From: Bacteroidota bacterium
Lineage (GTDB): Bacteria > Bacteroidota > Bacteroidia > UBA7662 > CANHCV01
NCBI GenBank assembly: GCA_027488715.1
Contig: JAIYBD010000117.1
Span: 1 to 11,771, forward strand
Direction: 5' to 3'
DNA length: 11,771 nucleotides
The notes under the pieces are model-generated. The model saw nothing but the letters and a program-made list of their open reading frames with translations, did no database searches and was not told the origin of the DNA. This document shows positions 5,743 through 11,771 of this stretch, one piece after another. The position numbers and the translations under genes were made by a program. The first letter of the stretch is position 1. Each line of letters opens with the position of its first letter.

Positions 5743-5806
5743 ACCCATACCACCTCCAAGCCCAAAGCCGTATCGTAAACGTTTATAAACGTTTCAAAAC
5801 GGATAA
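5691..5806. repeat. 116-bp direct repeat, copy 2
   Basis: Matches 4893-5008 with three substitutions and no gaps. It includes the palindrome AAACGTTTATAAACGTTT (5777-5794) and the GGAGG of the lost integrase. Similarity ends sharply at 5806. Confidence 0.9.
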
Positions 5807-6193
5807 GTTAAAAAAAAGTTGGTTCCAATTTCGGGGATTGTTTTTTTTGAAATAAAAAAATTGGAAACGATTGAAACGGCTCTACCCCTTAACTTTACTT
5901 TCGGGGAGGGGTTGGACTTGTCCCGTTTGAAAATAACTAATTTTTCCCAATTCAATTTTTTTGAACCCTAGTACGGTTCATAAGTTTTCGTCACCTTTTC
6001 AAGTTTCATATGGTGTCTTCGATTCGAAGGGCGAAGGGCGGGCCCTTAGTTAAGTCGAAGGGAGGAAAAATCGAATGGTAAATTCTAGCTCTTATGACTT
6101 GAAGAACTAACTCTTGATTTATGGTATACCTGTTCAGTAGCTTACTCCCGTTCCGCTTCACTAAATGCAAAACTTTCTGGGAATTTCAACACA
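5807..6193. other. Non-coding spacer between repeat copy 2 and the yajC terminator
   Basis: No convincing gene on either strand. Contents: a dispersed repeat at about 5881-5940 (see separate entry), poly-T/poly-A runs, a short palindrome CTTCGATTCGAAG (about 6017-6029) and a GAAGGGC-rich patch at 6025-6050. It separates the core gene block from the mobile region. Confidence 0.6.
5881..5940 (-). repeat. Dispersed intergenic repeat, copy A
   Basis: Read on the minus strand this contains AAACGGGACAAGTCC, ACCCCTCCCCG and AGTAAAGTTAAG. It aligns over about 50 bp, at roughly 85% by eye, with plus-strand 11499-11548, and in part with 11752-11771. In both places it lies within about 110 bp of an AAACGTTT palindrome. 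Confidence 0.7.
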
Positions 6194-6216
6194 CAAAAAA
6201 AGCGACCGAAGTCGCT
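6194..6216 (-). terminator. Rho-independent terminator after yajC
   Basis: The minus strand shows AGCGAC, loop TTCG, GTCGCT, then seven T. It sits 12 bp past the yajC stop and closes the leucine dehydrogenase-nusB-DUF1573-yajC block. Confidence 0.88.
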
Positions 6217-6227
6217 TTCTATTCTAA

Positions 6228-6551
6228 TTATGCCGTAGGCTCCAACTGATTATCGGGGTAATTGGCTTGAGTAAGCTCAGGAGAAATGGCAGAACGCTCC
6301 AACTTCACTTCGTTGTTTCCAAAACGAACCATCACTTGGTTGTCCATCACCTTCACCACCTTACCGTGCATTCCAGAAATCGTTACGATTTCATTTCCTT
6401 CCATCACTTGATGACGGAATTTGTCGGCTTGCTTGGCTTTCTTTTGCTGCGGACGAATCATAAAGAAATAGAACACAACGAAGATGAGCGCAAACATGAT
6501 GAGGGAACTACTTCCACCTCCTTGGGCTTGTAATAATGGGGTTAATAACAT
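6228..6551 (-). CDS. yajC: YajC, Sec translocase accessory subunit
   Basis: A 107-residue inner-membrane protein that associates with SecDF and supports Sec-dependent export. One membrane helix at about 16-33 (SLIMFALIFVVFYFFMI) is followed by the family hallmark RPQQKKAKQ and a cytoplasmic beta-rich domain with GNEIVTISGMHGKVVKV. Length is typical. It starts 12 bp after the DUF1573 gene and is followed by the terminator at 6194-6216, so it is the last gene of the operon. The short N-terminal segment before the helix is normal for the family. Confidence 0.95.
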   Translation of the reverse strand: MLLTPLLQAQGGGSSSLIMFALIFVVFYFFMIRPQQKKAKQADKFRHQVMEGNEIVTISGMHGKVVKVMDNQVMVRFGNNEVKLERSAISPELTQANYPDNQLEPTA

Positions 6552-6563
6552 AAAGTTTGATTT

Positions 6564-7010
6564 TTATTTTTCTAAAACATCCACGTCAAAAGAGATCACG
6601 GTTTGTCGTGGATCTGTATTGGCGAAGATGGTAATTTCTTTGTGGTTCGCTCCGGGTTTTCCTTCGCTATTGAATGTTACTTTCATCACTCCTTCCGCTC
6701 CGGGTGCGATCGGTTGCCGAGGATAATCGGGTTTGGTGCACCCGCACGTGGCACTCGCATTGTTGATCACCAAATCCACTTTTCCGGTATTCTTGAATTT
6801 GAACGCCTGGGTAATGCTTTCGCCTTCGTAAATTTTCCCCAAATTGATGTTGGTCTCTTCGAATTCAATCGCAGCTAACTGACTCGGATCTTGCGCCGGT
6901 TGATCGGCCGAACGGCTGTTGTTGATCATGTCGGAATTGATCTTATCGGGTGTTTCTCCGCAAGAAACCAATCCTAATCCGATGATGGAGGCAAAAAAGA
7001 TGTTTTTCAT
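6564..7010 (-). CDS. DUF1573 lipoprotein
   Basis: A 148-residue lipoprotein: signal peptide with lipobox ending GLVSC (Cys17), a Ser/Asn/Gln-rich linker to about 45, and a DUF1573 immunoglobulin-like domain at about 48-146 (IEFEETNINLGKIYEGE, FKFKNTGKVDLVI, SATCGCTKPDYP). The conserved CGC is present. Proteins of this family are common in Bacteroidota and of unknown function; envelope location is predicted. Its ATG overlaps the nusB stop (ATGA), indicating translational coupling, and yajC follows after 12 bp. The nusB-DUF1573-yajC order supports placement within this phylum. Confidence 0.92.
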   Translation of the reverse strand: MKNIFFASIIGLGLVSCGETPDKINSDMINNSRSADQPAQDPSQLAAIEFEETNINLGKIYEGESITQAFKFKNTGKVDLVINNASATCGCTKPDYPRQPIAPGAEGVMKVTFNSEGKPGANHKEITIFANTDPRQTVISFDVDVLEK

Positions 7011-7951
7011 ACCAATCCTCTTCCTGTTTTTACAATTTTATTTTCTTCGGTGTAGCGTTTCACCAAGCGATCCAGAACGCCATTCACAAAATCCTTGCTT
7101 TTAGGAGTTCCATAATGCTTGGAAAGTTCAATGTACTCGTTCAAAGAAACGCGAACGGGAATGTCTTCAAAAGTAAGAATTTCTTCCAAACATTGAGCAA
7201 TGATCATCAAATCTACAGTGCCAATGCGTTCGGGATCCCAATTTGGGGTGACCGATTTTACATCTTGAACGAATCGAGTAAGATTAATGGCCGTTGCTTC
7301 AAACAAACGTTTTGCAAAGGCCAAGTCATCGGCCTTCACAAAGGTGAAATTCTTAAAATCATTTCGTCCCTCTACGCCTTTCTGAAATTGCTTGGCCAAG
7401 GTATTCACCACCTCGTCTTTATCGGCTTGCCAGCTGATCGACAAATCTTCCATGATGGGGTCGAGCTGTTCGTCTTGAACGATGATGTTCATGAGTAGGT
7501 AAAACAACAACTCGGCTTCTTTGGCACGGGCCGGATCGGTGGAAATGTTGGAGTAATCGGCGTATTCGGGTGTTTGCTCGCGGAAAGCCAAAAACCAACG
7601 ACGGGCTACAGCCGGTTCAATCAATGTGGTGTTGGCCCAACGCTGTTTCTTCAAAAATCGTTGGAATTCATCGTTCTGATTCAACGTTTCGATGAAGTAA
7701 TTGCGGGAAAAATTGTCGTTTTCAAAAATGCGATTTTCGGAAAGCAACTTATTCGCCAATTCGTGGGAATAATCGATGCACATTTCCGACGTATCGCGAA
7801 GAGCCATCACCATAAGCGCGTAGTTCCTTCCAAAATCATCCAATAAATCCTTGAGGTTACTCCACCCGATTTCCAGGTTTTTCACTTCAGATTGCTCATA
7901 GGCATACAATGCCTGTAAAATTTTTGCGCGTAAATGGTGCCGACTGATCAC
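7007..7951 (-). CDS. nusB: NusB transcription antitermination factor, long Bacteroidota form
   Basis: A 314-residue protein. The first residues ISRHHLRAKILQALYAYEQ match the NusB N-terminal helix. The NusB core recurs in the C-terminal third (about 210-305: FAKRLFEATAINLTRFVQ, DLMIIAQCLEEILTFEDIPVRVSLNEYIELSKHYG, KDFVNGVLDRLVK). The intervening 150 or so residues are the insertion typical of Bacteroidota NusB, more than twice the length of E. coli NusB (139). The expected role is binding boxA RNA with S10 to prevent premature termination of rRNA transcription. The start codon is GTG at 7951, chosen because it aligns with the family N-terminus. The gene follows leucine dehydrogenase by 37 bp and overlaps the DUF1573 start. 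Confidence 0.95.
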   Translation of the reverse strand: MISRHHLRAKILQALYAYEQSEVKNLEIGWSNLKDLLDDFGRNYALMVMALRDTSEMCIDYSHELANKLLSENRIFENDNFSRNYFIETLNQNDEFQRFLKKQRWANTTLIEPAVARRWFLAFREQTPEYADYSNISTDPARAKEAELLFYLLMNIIVQDEQLDPIMEDLSISWQADKDEVVNTLAKQFQKGVEGRNDFKNFTFVKADDLAFAKRLFEATAINLTRFVQDVKSVTPNWDPERIGTVDLMIIAQCLEEILTFEDIPVRVSLNEYIELSKHYGTPKSKDFVNGVLDRLVKRYTEENKIVKTGRGLV

Positions 7952-7988
7952 GAATAAAAAGAACTAAAAGGTTAAAAAAACAATTCGA

Positions 7989-9077
7989 TTAAAGAACCGA
8001 ATTGATATGTTTGATGGCTGCAATGCGGCGATCGGCCAAACGAACCGCCGCCTCGTGAGGATGCGTATTTTCGTTCGACGCGATGTCGAGGATGCGCAAG
8101 GTCGTATCAAAAATTTTCTCGGTTTGAGCCATTACCGCTTCGCGGTTGTAGCCTTCCAATTCCGAGTAAACGTTCATCAAACCACCAGCATTTACCACGA
8201 AATCAGGTCCGTACCAAATGCCTTTTTCCTGCAACATCTTACCGTGGATTTCGGTATTTTTCAACTGGTTGTTGGCTGCTCCAGCCACCATGCCTGCCTT
8301 TAAGCGCGCAATCGAATCGTCGTTCAATGTTGCACCCAGCGCGCATGGAGCGTAAACATCCATGTCCAAATCGAAAATATCTCCCGTAGCCACTTTTACG
8401 CTAGCGTGTTTCTTGGTTACGGCTAAAATCTGATCTTCAAAAATATCGGCAATGGTTACGTGCGCACCTTCGTTGATCAAATGATCTACCAAGTTGCGGC
8501 CTACGTTTCCTACCCCTTGTACCACCACTTTCTTGCCGTTCAACGACTCGGTGCCGAAGGTTTTCTTAGCCGTAGCTTTCATCCCCATGTAAACTCCATA
8601 AGCGGTAACGGGCGATGGATCTCCGGAACCACCTTTGTGTTCGGGAAGCCCGGTTACGTGTTTGGTTTCCGCAGAGATGTATTCCATATCTTGCTTGGTG
8701 GTACCCACATCTTCAGCGGTAATGTACTTGCCGTTCACACTTTCAACGAATTTTCCGTAACGACGGAACAAAGCTTCGCTTTTGTGCTGACGTGGGTTAC
8801 CCAAGATTACGGCTTTTCCGCCACCCAAATTCAATCCCGAAACCGCTGCTTTGTACGTCATTCCTTGCGACAAGCGCAAAGCATCCACCAACGCATCGTA
8901 ATCGCTGGCGTATTCCCACATACGGGTACCGCCTAGAGCCGGACCCAAAACGGTGTTGTGAATGGCAATGATGGCACGAAGTCCAGAAACCTCGTCATTG
9001 CAGAACAATACTTGTTCATGGCCCATGGCCGTGAGCAATTCGAAAATTTGTTTTTCTTGAGCGGCAACAGTTTGCAT
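7989..9077 (-). CDS. Leucine dehydrogenase (Glu/Leu/Phe/Val dehydrogenase family)
   Basis: A 362-residue NAD-dependent amino-acid dehydrogenase, expected to deaminate leucine, valine and isoleucine reversibly to their 2-oxo acids, feeding branched-chain metabolism. Active-site segments: GPALGGTRM (about 45-53), Lys76 in MTYKAAVSG, Lys88 in GLNLGGGK, and Asp123 in TAEDVG. A Rossmann nucleotide-binding motif GVGNVG sits at 188-193, followed by an acidic VTIADIF strand end. Length matches the leucine dehydrogenases (about 360), shorter than glutamate dehydrogenases. Leucine versus valine or phenylalanine preference is inferred from overall resemblance. A TACCTTTG -7 element lies about 20 bp upstream of the ATG. 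It heads the minus-strand gene block. Confidence 0.93.
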   Translation of the reverse strand: MQTVAAQEKQIFELLTAMGHEQVLFCNDEVSGLRAIIAIHNTVLGPALGGTRMWEYASDYDALVDALRLSQGMTYKAAVSGLNLGGGKAVILGNPRQHKSEALFRRYGKFVESVNGKYITAEDVGTTKQDMEYISAETKHVTGLPEHKGGSGDPSPVTAYGVYMGMKATAKKTFGTESLNGKKVVVQGVGNVGRNLVDHLINEGAHVTIADIFEDQILAVTKKHASVKVATGDIFDLDMDVYAPCALGATLNDDSIARLKAGMVAGAANNQLKNTEIHGKMLQEKGIWYGPDFVVNAGGLMNVYSELEGYNREAVMAQTEKIFDTTLRILDIASNENTHPHEAAVRLADRRIAAIKHINSVL

Positions 9078-9096
9078 GTGCTACGGATTTAAGGCG

Positions 9097-9104
9097 CAAA
9101 GGTA
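9097..9104 (-). promoter_or_regulatory. -7 promoter element for leucine dehydrogenase
   Basis: TACCTTTG on the minus strand fits the Bacteroidota -7 consensus TAnnTTTG exactly. The ATG is 20 bp downstream. No clear -33 TTTG at normal spacing was found. Confidence 0.55.
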
Positions 9105-9126
9105 AGAAGCAATGCGCTTTTTTCGA

Positions 9127-9134
9127 TACTTTTG
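9127..9134 (+). promoter_or_regulatory. -7 promoter element for the ABC exporter
   Basis: TACTTTTG fits TAnnTTTG exactly and ends 4 bp before the GTG at 9139. It faces the divergent leucine dehydrogenase promoter 22 bp away, so the two genes share one short control region. Confidence 0.55.
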
Positions 9135-9138
9135 TAGC

Positions 9139-10944
9139 GTGAAAGCCCTTCCATCCCTCAATCGATTTTTCTGGAAATACCCTTGGCACATCGGCCTCGG
9201 ATTCTTATTCGTTGCTCTATCCAACTATTTCGGCATTTTAGCCCCCAAAATGGTGCGCATCGCCATCGATTTTCTGCAAGGAAAAAAATCTGATTTACCC
9301 GTTATTGGAAGTTGGAACTGGGTGAAAAATTTGGAAAATTCCCCGGTGAACTACCTCATTTTTTTAGGTGCTATCATTCTGTTTTACACCATCGTTCGTG
9401 GAATTTTGATGTACTACATGCGGCAAACCCTCATTGTATTCTCTCGATGGGCCGAATTCGATTTGAAGAATGAGCTTTTCCACAAATACACCGAACTCAC
9501 GCTCTCGTTCTTTCGTAAGAATTTCACCGGCGATTTAATGTCGCGCATTGCCGAAGACGTTGGAAACGTTCGCATGTACCTTGGCCCGGGAATCATGTAC
9601 ATTGGAAATCTGATCTTTATGTTCGGATTTGTGCTTTACGCCATGATCGATGTATCTCCCAAACTTACTTTATATGTTTTGGCCCCTCTTCCCATTTTAT
9701 CCATCGCCATCTTTCTAGTCAGTAAACGAATCTTGGTTCGTTCTACCAAAATCCAGCAACAATTGGCCCGATTAACGGGAGCTGCCCAAGAAACTTTTTC
9801 AGGAATTCGAACCATTCGATCTTTCCATCGCCAATCGGCTTTTTCGGCTGATTTTGAGAAGGAAATGCAAGAGATGTACGATGCAAAATTGTACCTGGTG
9901 AAAATTGAGGCGCTGTTTTTTCCTATCATCCTTTGTTTAATCGGATTGAGTACCATCCTCACCATTTATTTGGGTGGAATTGAAGTGATGAAGGGAACGA
10001 TGGGGGCGGGCACCGTAGCCGAATTCGTGATTTACGTGAACATGCTCACCTGGCCCGTAGCTTCTGTAGGTTGGGTGGCGTCGCTCATTCAGCAGGCGGA
10101 AGCCTCCCAACAACGCATTCTACAGTTTTTAAATGAAAAACCCGATTACGATAAAGACGCAGGTTTCTCCGGAGAAATGTCGGGCGCTGTGGAGTTTCAA
10201 CATGTCTCCTTCCAATACCCCGATGCCGAAGATTTCGCGCTGAAAAATATTCACTTTAACCTAAAATCCGGACAGCAACTTGGGATTGTTGGAAAAACGG
10301 GAAGTGGGAAATCGACCTTGATCCTCTTGTTGGCGCGTTTGTTCGACGCTTCCGAGGGGAATATTCTGATTGATGGCAAGAATGTAAAAGAATGGAGCGG
10401 TACGGCTTTAAGAAAGCAGATGGGCGTTGTGCCCCAAGAACCTTTTTTATTTTCCGATACGATTTTCAATAACATCGCGCTAGGCGCCGGAGACGAATCC
10501 GATCCTGAAAGGCTGAAAATACGCGTGGAAGAGGCAGCCAAGCTGGCCGAGATTCACGAAACCATTGCGGGATTTCAAGACGGATATCAAACCGTGGTTG
10601 GTGAACGGGGCGTAACCTTAAGTGGCGGCCAAAAGCAGCGAATTGCCTTGGCGAGGGCGTTCATTGGCCGTCCGAAGTTGTTTATTTTCGACGATACGCT
10701 TTCGGCCTTGGACACGGATACCGAGCACAAGATTTTACAGAACTTGCAGCAGGAAACCAAGGGAATTACCACGGTCATCATTAGCCATCGTATTTCGAGT
10801 GTTCAGGCGGCCCAGCAGATTTTGGTGTTGAATGAAGGACAATTGGCCGCCGTAGGCAATCACGAATCTTTGCTTCAGCAACCCGGATTTTACAAGGAGT
10901 TGTTTGAAAAACAACAGATTGCCGAAGCAGAAGGCGATTTGTGA
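9139..10944 (+). CDS. ABC exporter, fused permease and ATPase (MsbA/MdlB-like)
   Basis: A 601-residue half-transporter: six membrane helices within about 1-310, then the nucleotide-binding domain from about 345. Walker A GKTGSGKS (about 385-392), Q-loop VVPQEPFLF, signature LSGGQ (494-498), Walker B LFIFDD (514-519), D-loop SALD and H-loop ISHR are all present. The residue after the Walker B aspartate is Asp519 instead of the usual catalytic Glu, as seen in one half of some heterodimeric exporters, so it may pair with a partner encoded elsewhere. Substrate unknown (lipid, drug or peptide). Start: an ATG at 9112 extends the frame by nine codons but lies upstream of the -7 element. GTG at 9139 is preferred and would make the mRNA leaderless or nearly so. 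Confidence 0.9.
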   Translation: MKALPSLNRFFWKYPWHIGLGFLFVALSNYFGILAPKMVRIAIDFLQGKKSDLPVIGSWNWVKNLENSPVNYLIFLGAIILFYTIVRGILMYYMRQTLIVFSRWAEFDLKNELFHKYTELTLSFFRKNFTGDLMSRIAEDVGNVRMYLGPGIMYIGNLIFMFGFVLYAMIDVSPKLTLYVLAPLPILSIAIFLVSKRILVRSTKIQQQLARLTGAAQETFSGIRTIRSFHRQSAFSADFEKEMQEMYDAKLYLVKIEALFFPIILCLIGLSTILTIYLGGIEVMKGTMGAGTVAEFVIYVNMLTWPVASVGWVASLIQQAEASQQRILQFLNEKPDYDKDAGFSGEMSGAVEFQHVSFQYPDAEDFALKNIHFNLKSGQQLGIVGKTGSGKSTLILLLARLFDASEGNILIDGKNVKEWSGTALRKQMGVVPQEPFLFSDTIFNNIALGAGDESDPERLKIRVEEAAKLAEIHETIAGFQDGYQTVVGERGVTLSGGQKQRIALARAFIGRPKLFIFDDTLSALDTDTEHKILQNLQQETKGITTVIISHRISSVQAAQQILVLNEGQLAAVGNHESLLQQPGFYKELFEKQQIAEAEGDL

Positions 10945-10965
10945 AATGTTTGTGAGTAATTGGTT

Positions 10966-10998
10966 TTTGCTGATTGCTGGGGTTCTATCCTATTTTAG
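10966..10998 (+). promoter_or_regulatory. Possible promoter of the DUF3276 gene
   Basis: TTTG (10966-10969) and TATTTTAG (10991-10998, one mismatch to TAnnTTTG) are separated by 21 bp, close to the usual Bacteroidota -33/-7 spacing. The GTG start at 11016 follows. Confidence 0.4.
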
Positions 10999-11015
10999 CG
11001 CAAACAAACACAATT

Positions 11016-11345
11016 GTGAGAGACGACCAATTTAACCGTTACGAGGGTGGACAACCCGATGAAGTGTACTCGAAACGAGTACGTGCTGGAAAAAGAACTT
11101 ATTTCTTCGATGTAAAATCAACCCGTTCCAACGATTACTACATTACAATCACCGAAAGCAAGCGGGGATACGAAGAAGGAGTGTACATCAAACACAAAAT
11201 TTACCTCTACAAAGAGGATTTCCACAAGTTCGTTCAAGGTTTGAACGATGCCGTGGATCACGTTAAAACTGAATTGATGCCCGACCACGATTTCTCACAG
11301 TACGAACGGGAGTTCAACGGAGACGATTGGTCGAACGAAGGATAA
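11016..11345 (+). CDS. DUF3276 / PurA-like nucleic-acid-binding protein
   Basis: A 109-residue protein with the DUF3276 core: EVYSKRVRAGKRTYFFDVKSTRSNDYYITITESK, then YIKHKIYLYKEDFHKFVQGLNDAVDHV. The family has a PUR-alpha-like fold and is thought to bind single-stranded DNA or RNA; this role comes from the family. The acidic tail (DHDFSQYEREFNGDDW) is usual. An ATG at 10974 is in frame and would add 14 residues (MLGFYPILAQ...), but these lie across the likely promoter and do not resemble the family, so GTG 11016 is preferred. The gene follows the ABC exporter by 71 bp and ends in its own terminator. Confidence 0.88.
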   Translation: MRDDQFNRYEGGQPDEVYSKRVRAGKRTYFFDVKSTRSNDYYITITESKRGYEEGVYIKHKIYLYKEDFHKFVQGLNDAVDHVKTELMPDHDFSQYEREFNGDDWSNEG

Positions 11346-11351
11346 AAAGGG

Positions 11352-11374
11352 GCTGCCACAAGGCAGCTTTTTTT
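11352..11374 (+). terminator. Rho-independent terminator after DUF3276
   Basis: Stem GCTGCC/GGCAGC with loop ACAA, then seven T, starting 7 bp past the stop codon. Confidence 0.92.
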
Positions 11375-11390
11375 GTAATGTAGATTTTTC

Positions 11391-11453
11391 CCGGTGTCTG
11401 ATGCTCTCTTTCCGGTGTCTGAGGCTCTTGTTACGGTGCCTGCGGTTCCTAAG
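11391..11453. repeat. 21-bp tandem repeat, three copies
   Basis: Units CCGGTGTCTGATGCTCTCTTT, CCGGTGTCTGAGGCTCTTGTT and a more diverged third unit ACGGTGCCTGCGGTTCCTAAG begin at 11391, 11412 and 11433. The third runs into the longer repeat at 11446. Confidence 0.8.
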
Positions 11454-11517
11454 TTTATCGAAGGGATCGGTGAACATGTCCTTCAATCGGACTTAAAGAA
11501 AACGGGGACTGACGTCC
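11446..11517 (+). repeat. About 72-bp direct repeat, copy 1
   Basis: Aligns with 11699-11771: shared blocks include TTCAATCGGA and TAAAGAAAACGGGGAC, with scattered substitutions. Its 3' part also belongs to the dispersed family seen inverted at 5881-5940. Confidence 0.75.
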
Positions 11518-11548
11518 ACCCCTCCCCGGAAGTAAAGTTAAGATGTAG
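11499..11548 (+). repeat. Dispersed intergenic repeat, copy B
   Basis: Contains AAACGGGGACTGACGTCC, CCCCTCCCCGG and AAGTAAAGTTAAG. It is the inverted counterpart of 5881-5940 and ends just before the 63-bp palindrome. Confidence 0.7.
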
Positions 11549-11555
11549 ATTTTTG

Positions 11556-11618
11556 CTAGTCGTATTGAAACGTTTATAATCGTTTACTTACGTTTATAAA
11601 CGTTTCATTTACGACTAG
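11556..11618. repeat. 63-bp imperfect palindrome with AAACGTTT core sites
   Basis: The arms CTAGTCGTA...GAAACGTTTATAA and their complement differ by one extra base and enclose about 13 bp. Each arm carries the AAACGTTTATAA sequence found upstream of the integrase and its stub. Could form a long hairpin or bind a protein as paired sites. Confidence 0.75.
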
Positions 11619-11771
11619 TTCCCCAAAAAAGGCGTAAATTGCCTTTGGGTAGGGGGCGGTAGCCCCCGTTTGTTTGAGGTTCAATTTTCTTATCGTTACT
11701 CCCTGAGTTTTCCAAAGGGCTCGGGGACCATGTCGTTCAATCGGAAATAAAGAAAACGGGGACATTGTCCA
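11619..11771. other. Non-coding stretch at the window edge
   Basis: No convincing gene. It holds a GC hairpin GGGGGC/GCCCCC (11652-11667) and copy 2 of the 72-bp repeat (11699-11771), which reaches the window end and may continue. Confidence 0.6.

Noticed and set aside
4893..5806. The 116-bp repeats as ends of an insertion sequence carrying hicAB
   Set aside because: The repeats are direct copies that include integrase coding sequence. No transposase, terminal inverted repeats or target-site duplication is visible.
8460..8936. A 158-codon plus-strand frame inside leucine dehydrogenase
   Set aside because: It is antisense to a well-conserved enzyme, and its translation has no recognisable domain. 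It is a by-product of codon use in the real gene.
11295..11765. Short open frames in both directions after the DUF3276 gene
   Set aside because: They run through the terminator, the 21-bp tandem repeat, palindromes and dispersed repeats. Their translations are low-complexity (for example repeated RHRK) and match no family.

Overview
The window looks like a Bacteroidota chromosome, probably Flavobacteriales-like. Three things point there: a long-form NusB followed by a DUF1573 lipoprotein and YajC, a DUF3276/PurA-like protein, and TAnnTTTG-type -7 promoter elements next to start codons. Identification is from sequence reading only; nothing was searched.

Layout. (1) 1-3994: an array of five compact gene cassettes, all read on the minus strand, separated by attC-like sites at about 646-716, 1253-1329, 2117-2197 and 3281-3429. 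Their products are a multipass membrane protein (cut by the window edge), a DUF457/YdjM-like membrane protein, a secreted protein of unknown function, a secreted NTR-like plus MORN-repeat protein and a DUF6438 lipoprotein. (2) 3987-4944: an attI-like site and, just upstream in the same orientation, a tyrosine recombinase that resembles IntI/XerC but lacks the IntI-specific insertion. (3) 4893-5806: a hicAB toxin-antitoxin pair between two 116-bp copies of the integrase 5' region; the outer copy carries only an integrase stub. (4) 5807-6193: non-coding DNA with a dispersed repeat. (5) 6194-9104: a core minus-strand block, leucine dehydrogenase-nusB-DUF1573-yajC, ending in a clear terminator. 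(6) 9127-11374: a divergently transcribed ABC exporter and a DUF3276 gene with its terminator. (7) 11375-11771: a non-coding stretch with a 21-bp tandem repeat, a 63-bp palindrome and further dispersed repeats.

The main point of interest is the integron-like system. Each complete cassette has its own pair of matching ends: the sequence starting GTTA at its beginning is complementary over about 14 bp to the inverse sequence ending TAAC at its end, with one fixed mismatch at position 11. The cassette-specific bases covary, which is what excision and circularisation at the GTT would require. The stop codon of every complete cassette abuts or overlaps an invariant AAGAA box, a GACGACA-like box follows the start, and the cassette genes are heavily and strand-asymmetrically enriched for the tetramer GACA in all reading frames. 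I have not seen these features described together for an integron. The recombinase presumably moves the cassettes; hicAB may stabilise the locus. Both roles are inference.
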